A stretch of 64,000 nt of DNA from Eucalyptus grandis. Lineage: Eukaryota; Streptophyta; Magnoliopsida; Myrtales; Myrtaceae. The position numbers and the translations under genes were made by a program. The notes beneath the pieces were generated by a model. That model was not told the DNA's origin and did not search any database. It saw only the letters and a program-made list of their open reading frames with translations. Positions 45,905 to 58,261 of this stretch are shown here, piece after piece (position 1 is the stretch's first letter; each line of letters starts with the position of its first letter). The stretch spans positions 5,828,001 through 5,892,000 of the forward strand of contig NC_052620.1 in assembly GCF_016545825.1 (NCBI RefSeq), given 5' to 3'.

Positions 45905-45946
45905 GGATCTTTTACTATGAAGTAAAACACTTCAAATAAAGTAAGT

Positions 45947-45964
45947 ACACGGGCTCTGATACCA
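45947..45964 (-). other. Primer-binding site of copia D
   Basis: TGGTATCAGAGCCCGTGT on the minus strand, beginning two bases past the LTR end, complementary in style to initiator-methionine tRNA. Confidence 0.85.
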
Positions 45965-45966
45965 AT

Positions 45967-46853
45967 AAATATTGCTAGTATAAACACCTAGAGGGGGGTG
46001 AATAGGCGCACAAACAATTTATCGATATACGGAAGCAATTCTTAACAAATTGAAATACGATCAAGGTAGAAAGAGAGAAATTGGAACACAGGATTTATAG
46101 TGGTTCAGCTTTTCCAAGCCTACGTCCACTCTTCCGCACTGACAGCCCACCGGCTGGATTTCACTATGATCAAAAGAGTAGTTACAGCACAGCTTTGCCT
46201 TGATTCCACAAAGTGTAGATGTACCGCCACACCTCCTCAAGGTCTCTCACAAATATAGACTCTCTTTTGTATATAAGTATTCGCTCAAATGATTTATCTA
46301 AACAAATAGGAGCTTCAGACTTTGGAATTTTTCTATCTCGCACTTCTCAAACAACTAAGAACGTCTTCCTTATATACTCCTTTATGCCATCATACCCGTT
46401 GGCACTTTCCAAAGGAATTCCTCCAATCTACCCGTTGGACGGAATCAATTAGGAAGATCGTTCGAGCTATTAAAGGAACGTGTTGATAGCCCATCAATCT
46501 GTTCGCCCATACAATCGGGATCTCGGTTTCCATAAGCGAGAACCTTCCAATAATATTTAGACAATCATCGAATCTTCAGTCATTGAATCAAACTTGATCA
46601 ATCAAAGGATTCTGATACGTCTTCTCCGGCCACGATATCTTCTCCGGATGATAAGGTTAAATCTGAACAAAACATCCGGTTCGGGATAACCTTTCTTCAA
46701 CGGATCGTAGACCGGTCAATGAGGATAGACTTTGAGTCTTGAGTCGGCTGTCAGGAAGTCTTCAGACTTTAACTAACGAGTCGCAGACCTTCTAGACTGG
46801 GCGACGGAAACGTTTTGTCAACTTCAAAACTCTTCACGAGGATTTCTCCAACA
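45967..46853 (-). repeat. 5' LTR of copia D
   Basis: 887 bp. Its inner end reads GCAATATTTA in place of GCAATATCA, a decayed terminus. The TATATAAG box is at 46369-46376 (minus). Confidence 0.9.
46369..46376 (-). promoter_or_regulatory. TATA box in copia D 5' LTR
   Basis: TATATAAG (minus), conserved in all three LTRs of this family in the window; the likely start of element transcription lies a few tens of bases leftward. Confidence 0.5.
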
Positions 46854-46858
46854 AGGGC

Positions 46859-47427
46859 GCCAAGTGGTACATGAGGAAAACTACCGAATAGAGGAGTTAG
46901 GCACATTTTTAACATTTCCTAGATATTTAGATATTTCTGGTCTTTGTCATGTTAGTAATTATCAAGATATTGTTTTCCGCATATAATTATGCAAAGGATA
47001 AATGAAATGGAAGGAAATGCCTTTGCAAAATAGGGACGTACGCACAAAGCAACAGGAATAGAAAGGCATCAACCAAGGCGGCGGTCGCCCGGGGGCAGGC
47101 CGGCATAGCAAGCTAATGGTGGCAAAGGCCTTGCGCGCCTACGGGTAGCTATAGAAGGGGGTGGTGGTGGAGAAATCACAGGGGGATCGGCCAAGAGAGA
47201 GAAAATAGGGAGGGAGATTGAGAGAGAGACCGAAAGTCAACGAGTAAGAGAGAAGGTTGAAATTTTACCTCGGTTAAGCATTGCTCGGATGTCCTCGACA
47301 CAAATCAACATGTCCTTATTTGATTTTTGGGCTTGATCCGCCATTATCCCAAGGATTCCGTGTTTGGTGACACTGAGACGGCCGACTATATATTGATCCG
47401 CTTCAAGATCGCCTCCCGACCATTGCC
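46859..47427. other. Spacer with possible minus-strand exon, split by copia E
   Basis: Mostly GA-rich spacer. On the minus strand 47344-47269 reads MADQAQKSNKDMLICVEDIR, then AMLNRG and a GTAAAAT donor-like site. Upstream, an open frame runs across the copia E insertion point into 60913-60950 when the element is removed. I do not recognise the product; it may be a gene fragment or a gag start. Confidence 0.2.
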
Positions 47428-47862
47428 TGTAAGAATTATTGTGGCCCATATTATGTGATTTAGTATATGGTTTAATAATGATTGAAATGCTATAAATAAT
47501 TATTGGTTACGAGAAGGTACGACTCTAATAAAACGAAAGGGTATATCGCTTTGATGGAATGCACCTTTTCAACGAACGTATAAAAGAGTCCGGTCCTCTC
47601 TCCACCTACAATGAACAACAGTAACAAAAAGAATGTATTATCTCCTCTATCAATTGAATACATTAAGGTTTAGTGGGTTAAGGGAGAAAAATCGGATTTC
47701 TTCATTTGGTTCGAGTTCTTTCAGTTTTCTACAACGATCATAATCAAGCGCAACGATATGGAGAAAGGTTTGTCTTCATCTAATTGTGAAAATCATGAAG
47801 ATCAAAATATCACTGATTTGTTATGAATTTATGCATCAAAGTATTAAATGAATTCTCTAACA
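47428..47862 (+). repeat. 5' LTR of copia E
   Basis: 435 bp from TGTAAGAATTATTG to TCTCTAACA. It has a TATA box (TATAAAA at 47579-47585) and a pyrimidine-rich likely start region just after it. Confidence 0.95.
47579..47585 (+). promoter_or_regulatory. TATA box of copia E
   Basis: TATAAAAGAG, repeated in the 3' LTR at 60624-60630. The CTCTCTCCACC region about 20-25 bases on is a plausible start site. Confidence 0.6.
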
Positions 47863-47864
47863 AT

Positions 47865-47882
47865 TGGTATCGGAGCATTTAG
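47865..47882 (+). other. Primer-binding site of copia E
   Basis: TGGTATCGGAGCATTTAG begins two bases after the LTR end; close to the initiator-methionine tRNA site. Confidence 0.85.
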
Positions 47883-49353
47883 TTTATGATCTCATGATTT
47901 TTTCGTTTAAAGAAATTTTATAGTTTATGTTTGATGATTCGTTGAACGATCCCGTTCGTATTATTTATTGTTGTTAAAATGTTTTCGGATGATTATGGAT
48001 AAAGAAAATCCGAATGATGGAACGTTGTCATGGACGAAAATGGCGAAGAAAAGTTACTGTGCGCGAGTGGAAAATGACGAAAATGAAAAGAATTCGGAAT
48101 TTTAAGGGCAAGATAGAAACTCTTCGATTCCGGGCAAAATCCGGCGACCCACCGCTTGATTTCAGACTCACACCATCGCACTGCCATGAGGAACATTAGC
48201 CATGAGTTTTTCCGGTATATTGGTGTTCGACGGAGGCTAATCGAGCGGCGGAAGCGGCGGTGGTGGAGGTTTTGTGTTCTGAAAATTTTGGTTTGATTTG
48301 GGGCCAATTTCTTGGTTATTTTCTCCGAAACTTGGACCCATGTGGTTGTGCCGGCATGCTCTTCAAAACCCATTATTTATTTCTGTTTGGGATGGGCTAC
48401 CGGAGAAGAAACAGCCGGCGAAACCGCGGCGGAACGGCGAAAAACGGCGAAGAATCGCGTCTATGCGCGAGGAAGAAGGCGCGTGGGCTCCACGTGCGTG
48501 CTGCGGTTGCAGGCGCGTGGAACCCACGCGCCACGCGCTGTCACGCGTGCACAAGCACTGCGCGCGTGGGATCCACACGCATGCGGGGCATGCGCCCGTG
48601 GCGGATGAAGGCATGTGCTCAGCACGCACCTGACGTCCCCGCGCACCCTTTTTACGTTTTTGCCCCTATGTCATTTTTAAAATTCCCATTTTGTCCTTCT
48701 CGCAATTTATTTATTGTTCTGCCCTTGTTTAATTAATAATTACAGTTCTGCCATTGCTGATTATTTACCATCTTGCCCCTGGATTATAATTTTATGATTT
48801 TGCCCTTATGGAATTAGGATTTTACAATTTTACCCTTATGCTTTGATTATGGTTTTGTCCTTGTGTGCAATTTGGTAAATATTTGTATTTTACAATATTA
48901 AAAATTCATATTATGAATGGTTTGTTAGTCACCAAAGTGGCCGAACCTTGAAGTTTATTGAATTTTTGATATTGTAAATTATTTTATTGAATTACCCATG
49001 ATTAATTGATGCTATGTATGAAATTGATATGTTTTATATTATTATTGGAGTTATGGGTATATTGAAGTTCATTTATTATAAGAACTTAGGATTAACCCAA
49101 AGGTTAATTATTTTCTTATAATTCATGAACATGATGGTTGATAATTAATATGACTTATTAAATTTGTTTGTATATCCAAAGATAAAAAATAAATTTTAAT
49201 AAGATATATTTACAATTATCAAATAAAAGTTATTAGCATCATTAGTATATATATCTTTGTTTATCATAGGATCGCCCAAAGGAGAACTATGATGTACATG
49301 TATCATTTAGTTTGAATATGATTATGTGATATTCTCAAAGCATTAATCTATGA
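47883..49353 (+). other. Long leader of copia E, GC-rich hairpin block and possible intron end
   Basis: About 1.5 kb lies between primer site and gag, unusually long for copia. A GC-rich part (48420-48640) contains repeated GCGTGGG-TCCAC words such as GCGTGGAACCCACGC that can fold. 48650-48860 repeats TTTTGCCCTTATG-like phrases. TTGCACATTTGCAG at about 49362-49375, just inside the gag reading, looks like a plant 3' splice site, and no start codon lies in frame between the upstream stop and the gag homology. A spliced gag start is possible. Long open frames here are compositional. Confidence 0.4.
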
Positions 49354-51622
49354 GTATTTTCTTGCACATTTGCAGTATTTGTACCTATTTCACTCCATTC
49401 ACACGCCTCATATGTTCCCTTATTCAATGGGATAAATTTTCCTGATTGGAGTGAACAAGTCCAGTTTCACTTAGGTGTCCTGGATCTTGATTTAGCACTT
49501 CAAGCTGAGAAACCAGCTGCTATTACTGATGAAAGTAGCAATGATGAAAAGTCTTTCCATAAAGCTTGGGAAAGATTGAACAGACTGAGCTTAATGTTTA
49601 TGCGAATGACAGTTGCAAACAACTTAAAGACTTCTCTTCCTAAGACTAACAATGCTAAGGAATTTATGAAATTTGTGGAAGAGCGTTCTCAAACTGCTGA
49701 TAAGTCACTTGCTGATACATTGATGAGTACACTGACCACCATGAAATATGATGGTCCGCGTACCATACATGAGCATATACTTGAGATGACGAATTTAGCA
49801 GCAAAGTTAAGGACTTTGGGAATGAACGTGGATGAGTATTTTTTTTTAGTACAATTTATACTTAATTCCTTGCCTCATGAGCAATATAGGCCATTTCAAA
49901 TGAATTACAACACTATAAAGGATAAGTGGAATGTAAATGAATTGGCCAGTATGCTAGTTCAAGAGGAAACAAGGATAAAGAATCAAAATGCTCATTCTGT
50001 TCATCTCTCAAGTCATCAAGAAGTTCGAAAGAATTTCAAGAGGAAAGGTGGAAGGTGCAAGAAGAAAGGACTACACATCCCGAATGACTCTTCAAAGGCT
50101 TCTCAAATCCACAAGAATGAACCCAATCTTATTAAGTGTCATTTTTGCAACAAAATTGGACACTTGAAGAAAGATTGTCTGAAATATAAGGCTTGGTTCG
50201 AAAAGAAAGGTAAACCTTGTGCTTTAGTATGTTTTGAATCAAACTTTACTGAAGTTCTTTATAATACTTGGTGGATTGATTCTGGTGCCACCACTCATGT
50301 GTCAAATACGATGCAGGGATTTCTTATGATCCAAACTATAAAGCCAAATGAAAGTTATGTGATTACGGGGAACCAAAACAAAGCTCCAGTTGAAGGCATT
50401 GGCACTTATCATTTGATCTTAAATACTGGGCATTATTTGGATTTGTTTCGAACCCTTTATATACCTACATTTTCTCGCAATTTAGTTTCTTTGCCAAGAC
50501 TTGATGTGGCGAGATTTTATTGTAAGTTTGGATCTGAATCCTTCAGTCTATTTAGGAGTGATACTCTTATTGGAACTAGAACTTTATGTGATGGTCTCTA
50601 CAAATTTAGACTTGATAATACTTTTGTTGAGACATTAATGACCTTGCATCATAATGTTGGCACTAAACGAAATTTGGTGAATGAAAATTCTGCTTACTTG
50701 TGGCATAAACGTTTGGGTCATATATCCAAAGAAAGAATGCAAAGATTAGTGAAGAATGAAATTCTTCCAAATTTGGATTTTACTAACCTTGGAGTGTGTA
50801 TTGATTGTATTAAAGGTAAACAAACAAAACACACTAAGAAATATGCCACAAGAAGCAAAGAGCTTCTTGAGATTATACATACTGACATATGTGGTCCTTT
50901 CGATGTTCCATCTTTTGGTAAGGAAAGTTATTTCATAACCTTTATTGATGATTTTTCACATTATGGTTACATTTATCTATTGCATGATAAGTCTCAATTA
51001 GTGAATGCACTTGAAGTGCATATTAAAGAGGTTGAAAGGCAATTAGATAGAAAGGTGAAAATAGTAAGATCGGATAGAGGCGGTGAATATTATGGAAAGT
51101 ATGATGAATCGAGACAATGTCCAAGTCCATTTGCTAAATTCCTTGAAAGACATGGCATTTGTACTCAATACACAATGCTAGGTACACCACAACAAAATGG
51201 TGTAGCAGAAAGGCATAACCGTACTTTAATGGAAATGATTAGGAGTATGATGAGTCATTCATCTTTACCCTTGTCTTTGTGGATGTATGCTTTAAAGACT
51301 TCTATGTACTTATTAAATAGAGTTCCGAGTAAGGCAGTTCCAAAGACTCCCTTTGAACTGTGGACGGGAAGGAAACCTAGTTTACGACACTTGCATGTTT
51401 GGAGTTGTCAAGCAGAAGTAAGAATTTACAATCCACATGAAAGGAAATTGGATTCAAGAACGACCAGTGGTTATTTCATTGGTTATGCAGAGAAATCCAA
51501 AGGGTATAAATTTTATTGTCCTAATCATAGTACAAGAATTGTTGAATCTGAAAATGCTAGGTTCATTGAGAATGGTGACATCAGTGGGAGTGAAAGAATG
51601 CGTGATGCTTGCATTCAAGAAG
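49354..51622 (+). pseudogene. Copia E gag, protease and integrase (open until the nested LTR)
   Basis: A continuous reading from a stop at 49351-49353 to the insertion. Gag: [33 protein letters not shown], then [11 protein letters not shown]. Knuckle: [17 protein letters not shown] (about 50140). Protease: [15 protein letters not shown] with intact D-S-G (about 50270). GAG-pre-integrase: [15 protein letters not shown] (about 50695). Integrase: [32 protein letters not shown] and [19 protein letters not shown], all three catalytic residues present, then [21 protein letters not shown] sequence. An internal ATG gives 710 codons from 49576. The frame is cut after DACIQE by the family A LTR. The gag lacks an in-frame Met near its homologous start, so splicing or an indel is likely. 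Confidence 0.9.
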
Positions 51623-54600
51623 TGTGGCACCCCTCGACGGCCTCCGATCCGATTAGGGTCGCCACAGTTCGCTTACCATTCACTTTTCCTAATAACATGT
51701 CACTCTGATACCATTTCAATTGTAGCGGGTCCATACAACCTGGGGGTTCACATCTTTTAGATCGGTCCCTTGCGCAATTTATATACAGAAGCACATCCAA
51801 CAACTCCCTTCCCTATATTCAGAAAACGATGCACACTAACTAAACATTTATGGGTAAAAGCCGTACACTTTTATTCACTTAAACCATATGGATATCATTC
51901 ATCGGTACATCAAAATGCCATAGTTTTCTATACTAGGCTATACTTCAAAAGATGACCGACTTCTTCTCCCACAATTGTATGCTTAAGGTTCATCAACCAA
52001 TGTCGGCGTCCACAAGTTCGCTTCTTTGCTACCCTCTTCCTCACGGTCATATCCAACCGCTCAATCCATCTACTAATCTGAAATGTTGGTCACCGAAGGG
52101 ATGAGTACAGCCACTTAGTAGGTAAAGGAATCCAATAACCACTCAATGCATCATACAAGTCATATATGCATTGCAGGCATTACTTACCATGAAGCCATGC
52201 GTATATCATCATGCATCATCACCACAATCATAACACATACATGTGTATCATCATGTCATACTCATATCGTCGTCATCATCATCATGGCATCATCATATCA
52301 CACATGTCATCATCATCATGACATCATCATATCACAACATATATGGATGTCATCATGCCATATCATATATCATCATCATATCATGCATGGTTCAATTTCC
52401 ACTTTTAACTTTCAATTTGATCACCACATCACCCTTCCTCGGATCATCAATTTCATCTCATATATTACACTCGCATCCCATGCGAGAAAAACCCCCGGCA
52501 TTCAGCCATTCCAGGCCACCGGGCATCCGGCCCCCCACATTCTAGGCATCTCGCATCCCAACTGGCATCACGAGGCATTCCCCTCAGGCAAAGACCTCCG
52601 ACAGGGCTTCCGGCATTTACACTCCCTGGCCGGGCATCCCGCACCCCAATCCTGGCATCACGAGGCATTCCCCTCGAGCAAAGACCTCCAACAAAGCTTC
52701 CGGAATTACGTACCGTATACCACCGGGCATCCCGACACTCCCGGGGCATTATCATCCGCCACATCAATTTCCTCATTTAACATTACTCATGTTCACCAAT
52801 TTCGGTCTTAATTTATCGTGTTCAACATTGAATTCACACATGCATCTCAATGCATACATCAAGACCTCATCACACATACTACATGGTGCAATTATTTATA
52901 AAATAAAATTCATGGAATTTATGCCAATTAAAATAATCCATTTATCATGCCCTTTTTACATTTATTTAAATTCCAGTTTGTGCCATTTTCAAAAATATTA
53001 AATTTAATTATTTATATAATCTCAAAAATCATAAAATTAAGGCAAGTAATAAATAAGACAATAGGATAATGATTTCATGCAAAATACATGGTGTGACATC
53101 CCGATTTTCCAATTCTATTTTCAATAAATTGAGACGGGCATTTCGTTGGCACGCATATAGTTCTTTTCCTTGAGTCAGCCACTCATGTGAAAGCTAGTCT
53201 ATCGGGTGAAGTCAATAAGAAATTATAATGCATCGGACTTGAGAATTTGGCCAGGATGCGACCTTTCGACCGAGCTAATCTGCAAGGGTCATTACGGCAC
53301 AAATAAAAATCGATTAGAGACCGGAGATAGGTCGACTCGACAGAGGCATGTGATCGAGTGTGGGTGATTCCACCAGATCGCATAATCCTTGTCGATCGAC
53401 ATTGAGCCGACTTTTCTATCGATTGGGTACCTGTGTTCGTATTTGAAACCTTGAGATTACCCCAACAATCGAAAGTCGCCAATATTTCAAAGATGTACAT
53501 TGTGGCTTGAGATGATCAACCACATGTCAGATGCATGAAAATTTCTAAAGGCTACTCGGTAGGTTGGGCCGCGCTAGTATCGTGCCAAAGTGAAATTAAC
53601 CGTGAAATTGAGATCGAATTTAGAAATTGGAAGTCTGGGTATGTCAAAAATCATTTTAGGAACATTGACTAATCTTCAGAAGATTTTTTCATGCAAGCCG
53701 AGTTTTTCGGCAAAATAATCAAGGTATGGCTATTTTGGCTCGAGAAATTAGTAGGCCGCCTTTGGTCTTGCTTTTGGGACTTAAGTTGGTTCTATAGACA
53801 AGTGAAGATGTGAATTGAAGTGTGGTGACATTGAATTAATTTTATGGGCTTTAATTTAATTCAATTAGAAGAGAATCAAATGAAATTGAAGAAGTTATTG
53901 TACAAAGAATTGGACCCCGGCGGAAATTGCAAGTGAACCCATTGGAATAAGGTTGTGGGAGATGGTGGAGTATGACATCATCAAGTGATGTCATGGTGGG
54001 CCATTTGTTGAATTAAAGAAAAGGAAAAAGAAAAGAAAAGGGGCCCCCTCCTTCTCTCTCCTTCCTCTCTCCCTTCCATTGGTTTCTCCTCGCCGTCTGC
54101 GAAAGACCAGAAAATTGGCAGAGGAAGAAGCCGAAGCAGTCCCTCGCCGTTTGCTTCCTTCGCCGCTCGTCGCTCGCTGCCGGTGCCGCTGTTGTCGCCG
54201 CCGTTCATGCGCGTAGCCGCACGTCCGCTCACCGTCGCCCTCTCTCCTCCATCTCGGGTTCTTGCTCGAAGACCCATCAGATCTGAGCTTGTCGAAGAAG
54301 CTGCAGCCATGGCCGTCGCTCGTCGCCTGTTCCCCGGAGCTCGCTGTTGCTGCCCGTCTGCCCACGCTCGCCTGTGCTTGGCTGACGCCCAGCCGTCTTC
54401 GTGGCCTCTACTCGTGCGTCCCGGGGGCTGTTCGGCCAACTCAGGCTGCGATTCAGTGACCTCCGGCCACCATGAGACCCGCCGGAGCCGCCGCCTCACC
54501 CGCCAAGCTGCAGCCGCCGCTTCTCCGCTGTTCCTCTGCCCATTCCGGCGCCGGATCCGCCTCCTCTAGCCCCAAATCAGTGGCTGCAAAAAATGGGTAT

Positions 54601-55295
54601 GACAGCACCTGTTTGGCCCGTTTTGGCCGTCTTCCCGAGCTCGGATGCTCGGCCCACCTTGAGGAAAGTCGATCCTCACGTCGTCCTCGTCGTTTTGGTT
54701 CACTCAGCTCGTTAATCCGGTGAGTTTAACTCATTGAACCTTGATTAGAGGGTTAATGATGCTTTATGGGTGCTTAGTTTATGTTAAGTGTTATTAGGTG
54801 GTTAGTTTAATTTATTTAAGTGTAGATTATATTAAGGTGTTTGATTAACTTAAATTGTATTTAATTTAAGGTTAAGTGAGTGGTTAATTAATATAAAATG
54901 TGATGTGACATAAAGGAATTTACTTTTGATTTATTTAAATATTTCGAAATTGTTTAATAATTTAATAATATTATATTATTCGAAATTATTAAAATATTAT
55001 TATTTAATTATTTTCGGAATAAATTTAATTAATTATTAAATTCGAAAATTTTGTTAGGACCCTAAATTCTTAGAATTTCGTGCCGATCGCTCTTTGTGTA
55101 ATCAGATTTTGAAATTGATGATTGGATATTATAAATTGAGTGTGGATTGTGAAAAGTATAGGTTTTATTTAGAAAATTCCAAGTGACGAGTTTGGCATTG
55201 AAATTGGATTGTTAATGGTTAATATCGTAATTGGATTATGTGAGTGAAATTTAAAGTATCCAGGGATCGATATCGAATTGTCATGTGATAGTTGA

Positions 55296-55706
55296 AAGGC
55301 TCGGGTCGCAGTAGTGGCTAAGCCGACTGGATCCTTATTCTGCTAGAAATGCCGTCGATAGAATGACGTAGCTTGGTCGCAGTAGTGGCGGGACCGACTG
55401 GACCTTTATTCTTCTAGAAATGCCGTCGATAGAATGACGTGGCTTGGTCGCAGTAGTGGCGGGACCGACTAGACCTTTATTCTTCTAGAAATGCCGAGAA
55501 TGACGTGGCTTGGTCACAGTAGTGGCGGGACCGACTGGACCTTTATTCTTCTAGAAATGCCGTCGATAGAATGACGTGGCTTGGTCATAATAGTGGCGGG
55601 ACCGACTGGACCTTTATTCTTCTAGAAATGCCGTCGATAGAATGGCGTGGCTTGGTCACAGTAGTGGCGGGACCGACTGGACCTTTATTCTTCTAGAAAT
55701 GCCGTA
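55296..55706. repeat. Minisatellite, about 71-bp unit, six copies
   Basis: GTAGTGGCGGGACCGACTGG recurs, with variants, at 55311, 55382, 55452, 55519, 55590 and 55661 (spacing 71, 70, 67, 71, 71). Units carry TTCTTCTAGAAATGCC and CGATAGAATGACGTGG. The third unit has a short deletion. It sits at the LTR position where other family B copies hold a different array. Confidence 0.9.
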
Positions 55707-55982
55707 ATGTTAGTAGATAGCCGACCTGCGAGTAGGCTATGCCCTTGTTTGGCGATGAATGACAATTGGAATGCATGTTGAGTGTTGTTGATGGGTCGGA
55801 TTATGGGACGGAATTGTGCGGCATGGAATGGGACGTGTCATAACGATTTAGTCTTATAATCAAGACCCCCGTGGTTGTTGGTTATATGAAAGTGAATGTG
55901 TTTCGGTTGTTTAAGTTCCTATTTACTATCTGTGATTGAGCGATTTGAATTGTGCTAACCTGCAGGAATGAATTGAGGCGAG

Positions 55983-56102
55983 GTAAGTTCTCTGTGTGAT
56001 GTGGCTAGGCCACCCTTGGGCGTATTTTCTTTCTAATAGTGGTTTAGGGGGTTGAACTTGCTGAGACATTGTCTCATCCCGGTTGTGGGATTAAAATTTC
56101 AG
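55983..56102 (+). other. Intron-like interval with hairpin, family B solo LTR
   Basis: GTAAGT at 55983 to TTTCAG ending at 56102 (120 bp). TGAGACATTGTCTCA is a perfect 6-bp stem (56063-56077 region), followed by CCCGGTTGTGGG and ATTAAAATTTCAG. Confidence 0.4.
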
Positions 56103-58261
56103 GTCCCTGGTGGACGGAGCGGCCAGATAGTTTTGGTTGGCCTTGAGGAGTTGCAGAGGTGAAGTCATAAGGATTGGAGAGCGTGTTCGACTTGTAGGTC
56201 GTAGGACAGTTCATTTTTTTTAGAGCCGGTCTTTTGTAGACTTTTGGCTGTAGGCCTTCGTCTGTAACTCCGTTGGTTTGTTTAAGTGATTGGTTGTGAA
56301 ATTGTTTCCTACTTTTCTATCCCGTATTTCATTGTCAGGGGTTTTATAATACGTTCCGCTTGCGCAATCATAAATGAATGGGGTCGGCGACACTACCTGG
56401 GAATGTCGCATTTGCATGACCATGGTGGGATGTTGGTGCGCTCGAGGTTTGGGGCGAGACACACGGCCAATGAGAAATCCACACAAATCCATAATTTACA
56501 CAAAACGGCATGTAATTTTCAGATGAAACCAGAATGCACAGTTTCTGAAGAAATTCGATTAAAATATTTATACGACCTCCAAAAATTACGAAATTTTAAC
56601 AAGTTACGACCAAGACATTTTCGTACATCTTTCATGAATATTTCCAAGTCATATTCTCTTTAGATTAATTTCTACAGTCTCACGAAGCTTCTGGATCCAT
56701 CACCGAATCGTCCAGTACATGCTTCTCCAAAATACTGAGTTTTCACCTACCTATTCTTCTTCGTTTCCTCTGAAATTTGGATATGTTTTACGTCAAGATG
56801 TTCTCTACAAGTTTCATGAAGATATCTAAGTCAAATAACCATATTATAGTCGTCATATGGGTCCATGAAGTCTCGGGTGTCCTGTACTACATCTCCAGAA
56901 TTAGCATCTCCAAGATTCAGTCAATTTACTAGGTTATACTTGTTCGTTTTGCTTCAAATTTGAGTATGTTGTATTTTAAGATGTCCCTACAACTTTCATG
57001 AAAAAATCGAAGAGAGATTCTTAGCACAACTCAACATGCAACCACAAATCCATCAAAAGGTCAGTGAAATCGTTCCAGATCTGAGGTCTCCGTAGGATGA
57101 GATTTTAACCCCTAGATCTCCATCATTTTCCACCAAAGTTTAGTATGTTATATTTTAAGATGTTAGCTATAACTTTCATGAAGAGACCAAAGCCAAAATC
57201 GAAGTCTAAACATGTATGCAAGCTCACAACATTCTGACTCGAGCTGATTCATGCGAAAACATTCCAGATCTGACATCTCCGTAAGATGAGAGTTTGACCC
57301 CTCAAATCTCCATCATTTTCCACCAAATTTTAGTATGTTGTATTTTAAGATGTTAGCTACAACTTTTATGAAGAGATCAAAGCCAAAATCTAACTCTAAA
57401 CATGCATGCATGCAAGCTCACACAACATTCTGACTCAAACTGTTCAAGCGAAAACAGCAACACCACTCAAGAACAAGCCATCCAAGCTTCGGTTTCTCCC
57501 TTCCAATCACTCAAATTCGACACTATACCAAACATAGATGTAACACACATACATGCAAGAGCAGCAAAGGACCCCAACTTGCATCTAGACCACATGAATG
57601 GCGGCACACCGGCGACGGATGAACGGCGTGCGGGCGGCGATGGCTCCTTCTCCTCCTCTCTCGGACTCCCTCTCTCTCGCATCTCACTCTCTCTCTCGCA
57701 ACTCTCTTGGACGACAGCCCCCCACCATCAGCCACTCCCTCTCTCTCTTCCTTTTTTGGTGGCTTATATATTGCATGTTTTCTTCTCTTACATGGGGGAC
57801 ACTTGTCCCTAAGAAGGAGACAAGTGTCTCCCTTGTTGAAGACACTTGGAGGAAGCCATGCGGCTCCTCCTTCCCCCTCCATGTGCGACAATGGGCCGTG
57901 CTTATGGCCCACTTTAGGCCCATCTCACTTGGGCCCTAGTTCCAAACTTAAATGGCCCAAGTTTATTTTATTTTATTTTTATAATATATCTTAATCATCA
58001 TTTAAATAAATATCTAATTGCATAAATAACAAGGCCATTAAACTTATAGTCACAAATCCATAAATTCCAATTTATGATGCACATGGCCAATGATAGAATT
58101 TTCTTTCCTATCACATAATTATCCATTAAAAGCTTGGCCATGAATCTTATTGCAAATTATGGACTAAATGGTTACAATACATCCCGATGGTACTCCCATC
58201 ACATATTCATAGACCTTAATGTAACTAGAGGTCATTATGAATTTTGGGATGCCACAAGAAG

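Larger units (their letters stand above)
37369..46853 (-). mobile_element. Ty1/copia element, family D, full-length structure with extra ORF
   Basis: 9485 bp bounded by two LTRs with a perfect 5-bp duplication AGGGC (37364-37368 and 46854-46858). On the minus strand the order is 5' LTR, primer-binding site, gag, zinc knuckle, protease, integrase, reverse transcriptase, RNase H, additional ORF, polypurine tract, 3' LTR. Integrase before reverse transcriptase defines Ty1/copia. The large size and the ORF after pol recall the Sire/Maximus group, but lineage is inferred. The LTRs look roughly 95-96% identical by eye, yet gag-pol carries many frameshifts. Confidence 0.9.
53092..56461 (+). mobile_element. 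Solo LTR, gypsy family B, nested in LTR A4
   Basis: 3370 bp from TGTGACATCCCG to GGGGCGAGACA, flanked by CATGG (53087-53091) and CACGG (56462-56466), a 5-bp duplication with one C/T change. It aligns with the family B LTRs at 353 and 11300. A GC-rich block (54000-54720) gives long overlapping frames on both strands and ends at a GGTGAGTTTAACTCA phrase also present, slightly changed, near 16484. The block is probably transcribed leader, not a gene. A 71-bp minisatellite and the intron-like interval follow. Confidence 0.85.
51623..58256 (-). mobile_element. Solo LTR, gypsy family A, copy A4 (itself interrupted)
   Basis: It runs from TGTGGCACCCCTCGAC to GGGATGCCACA, flanked by a perfect 5-bp duplication AGAAG (51618-51622 and 58257-58261). 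It is the sum of 51623-53091 and 56467-58256 (about 3.26 kb) around a family B solo LTR. It has the primer-site look-alike (51694-51713), hairpin block (52078-52121), short repeats (52490-52745), the roughly 189-bp duplication (57075-57440) and a CT-rich tract. No polyprotein is present. Its removal restores the copia E reading. Confidence 0.9.

Noticed and set aside
48260..48736. 158-codon frame in the copia E leader
   Set aside because: Arg/Ala-rich, overlaps other frames on both strands, made of GCGTGG repeats. Kept only as a structural block.
53981..54723. Overlapping 124-172-codon frames on both strands in the family B solo LTR
   Set aside because: High GC produces open frames on both strands; no motif and no conservation with the other LTR copies. 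Treated as LTR leader.
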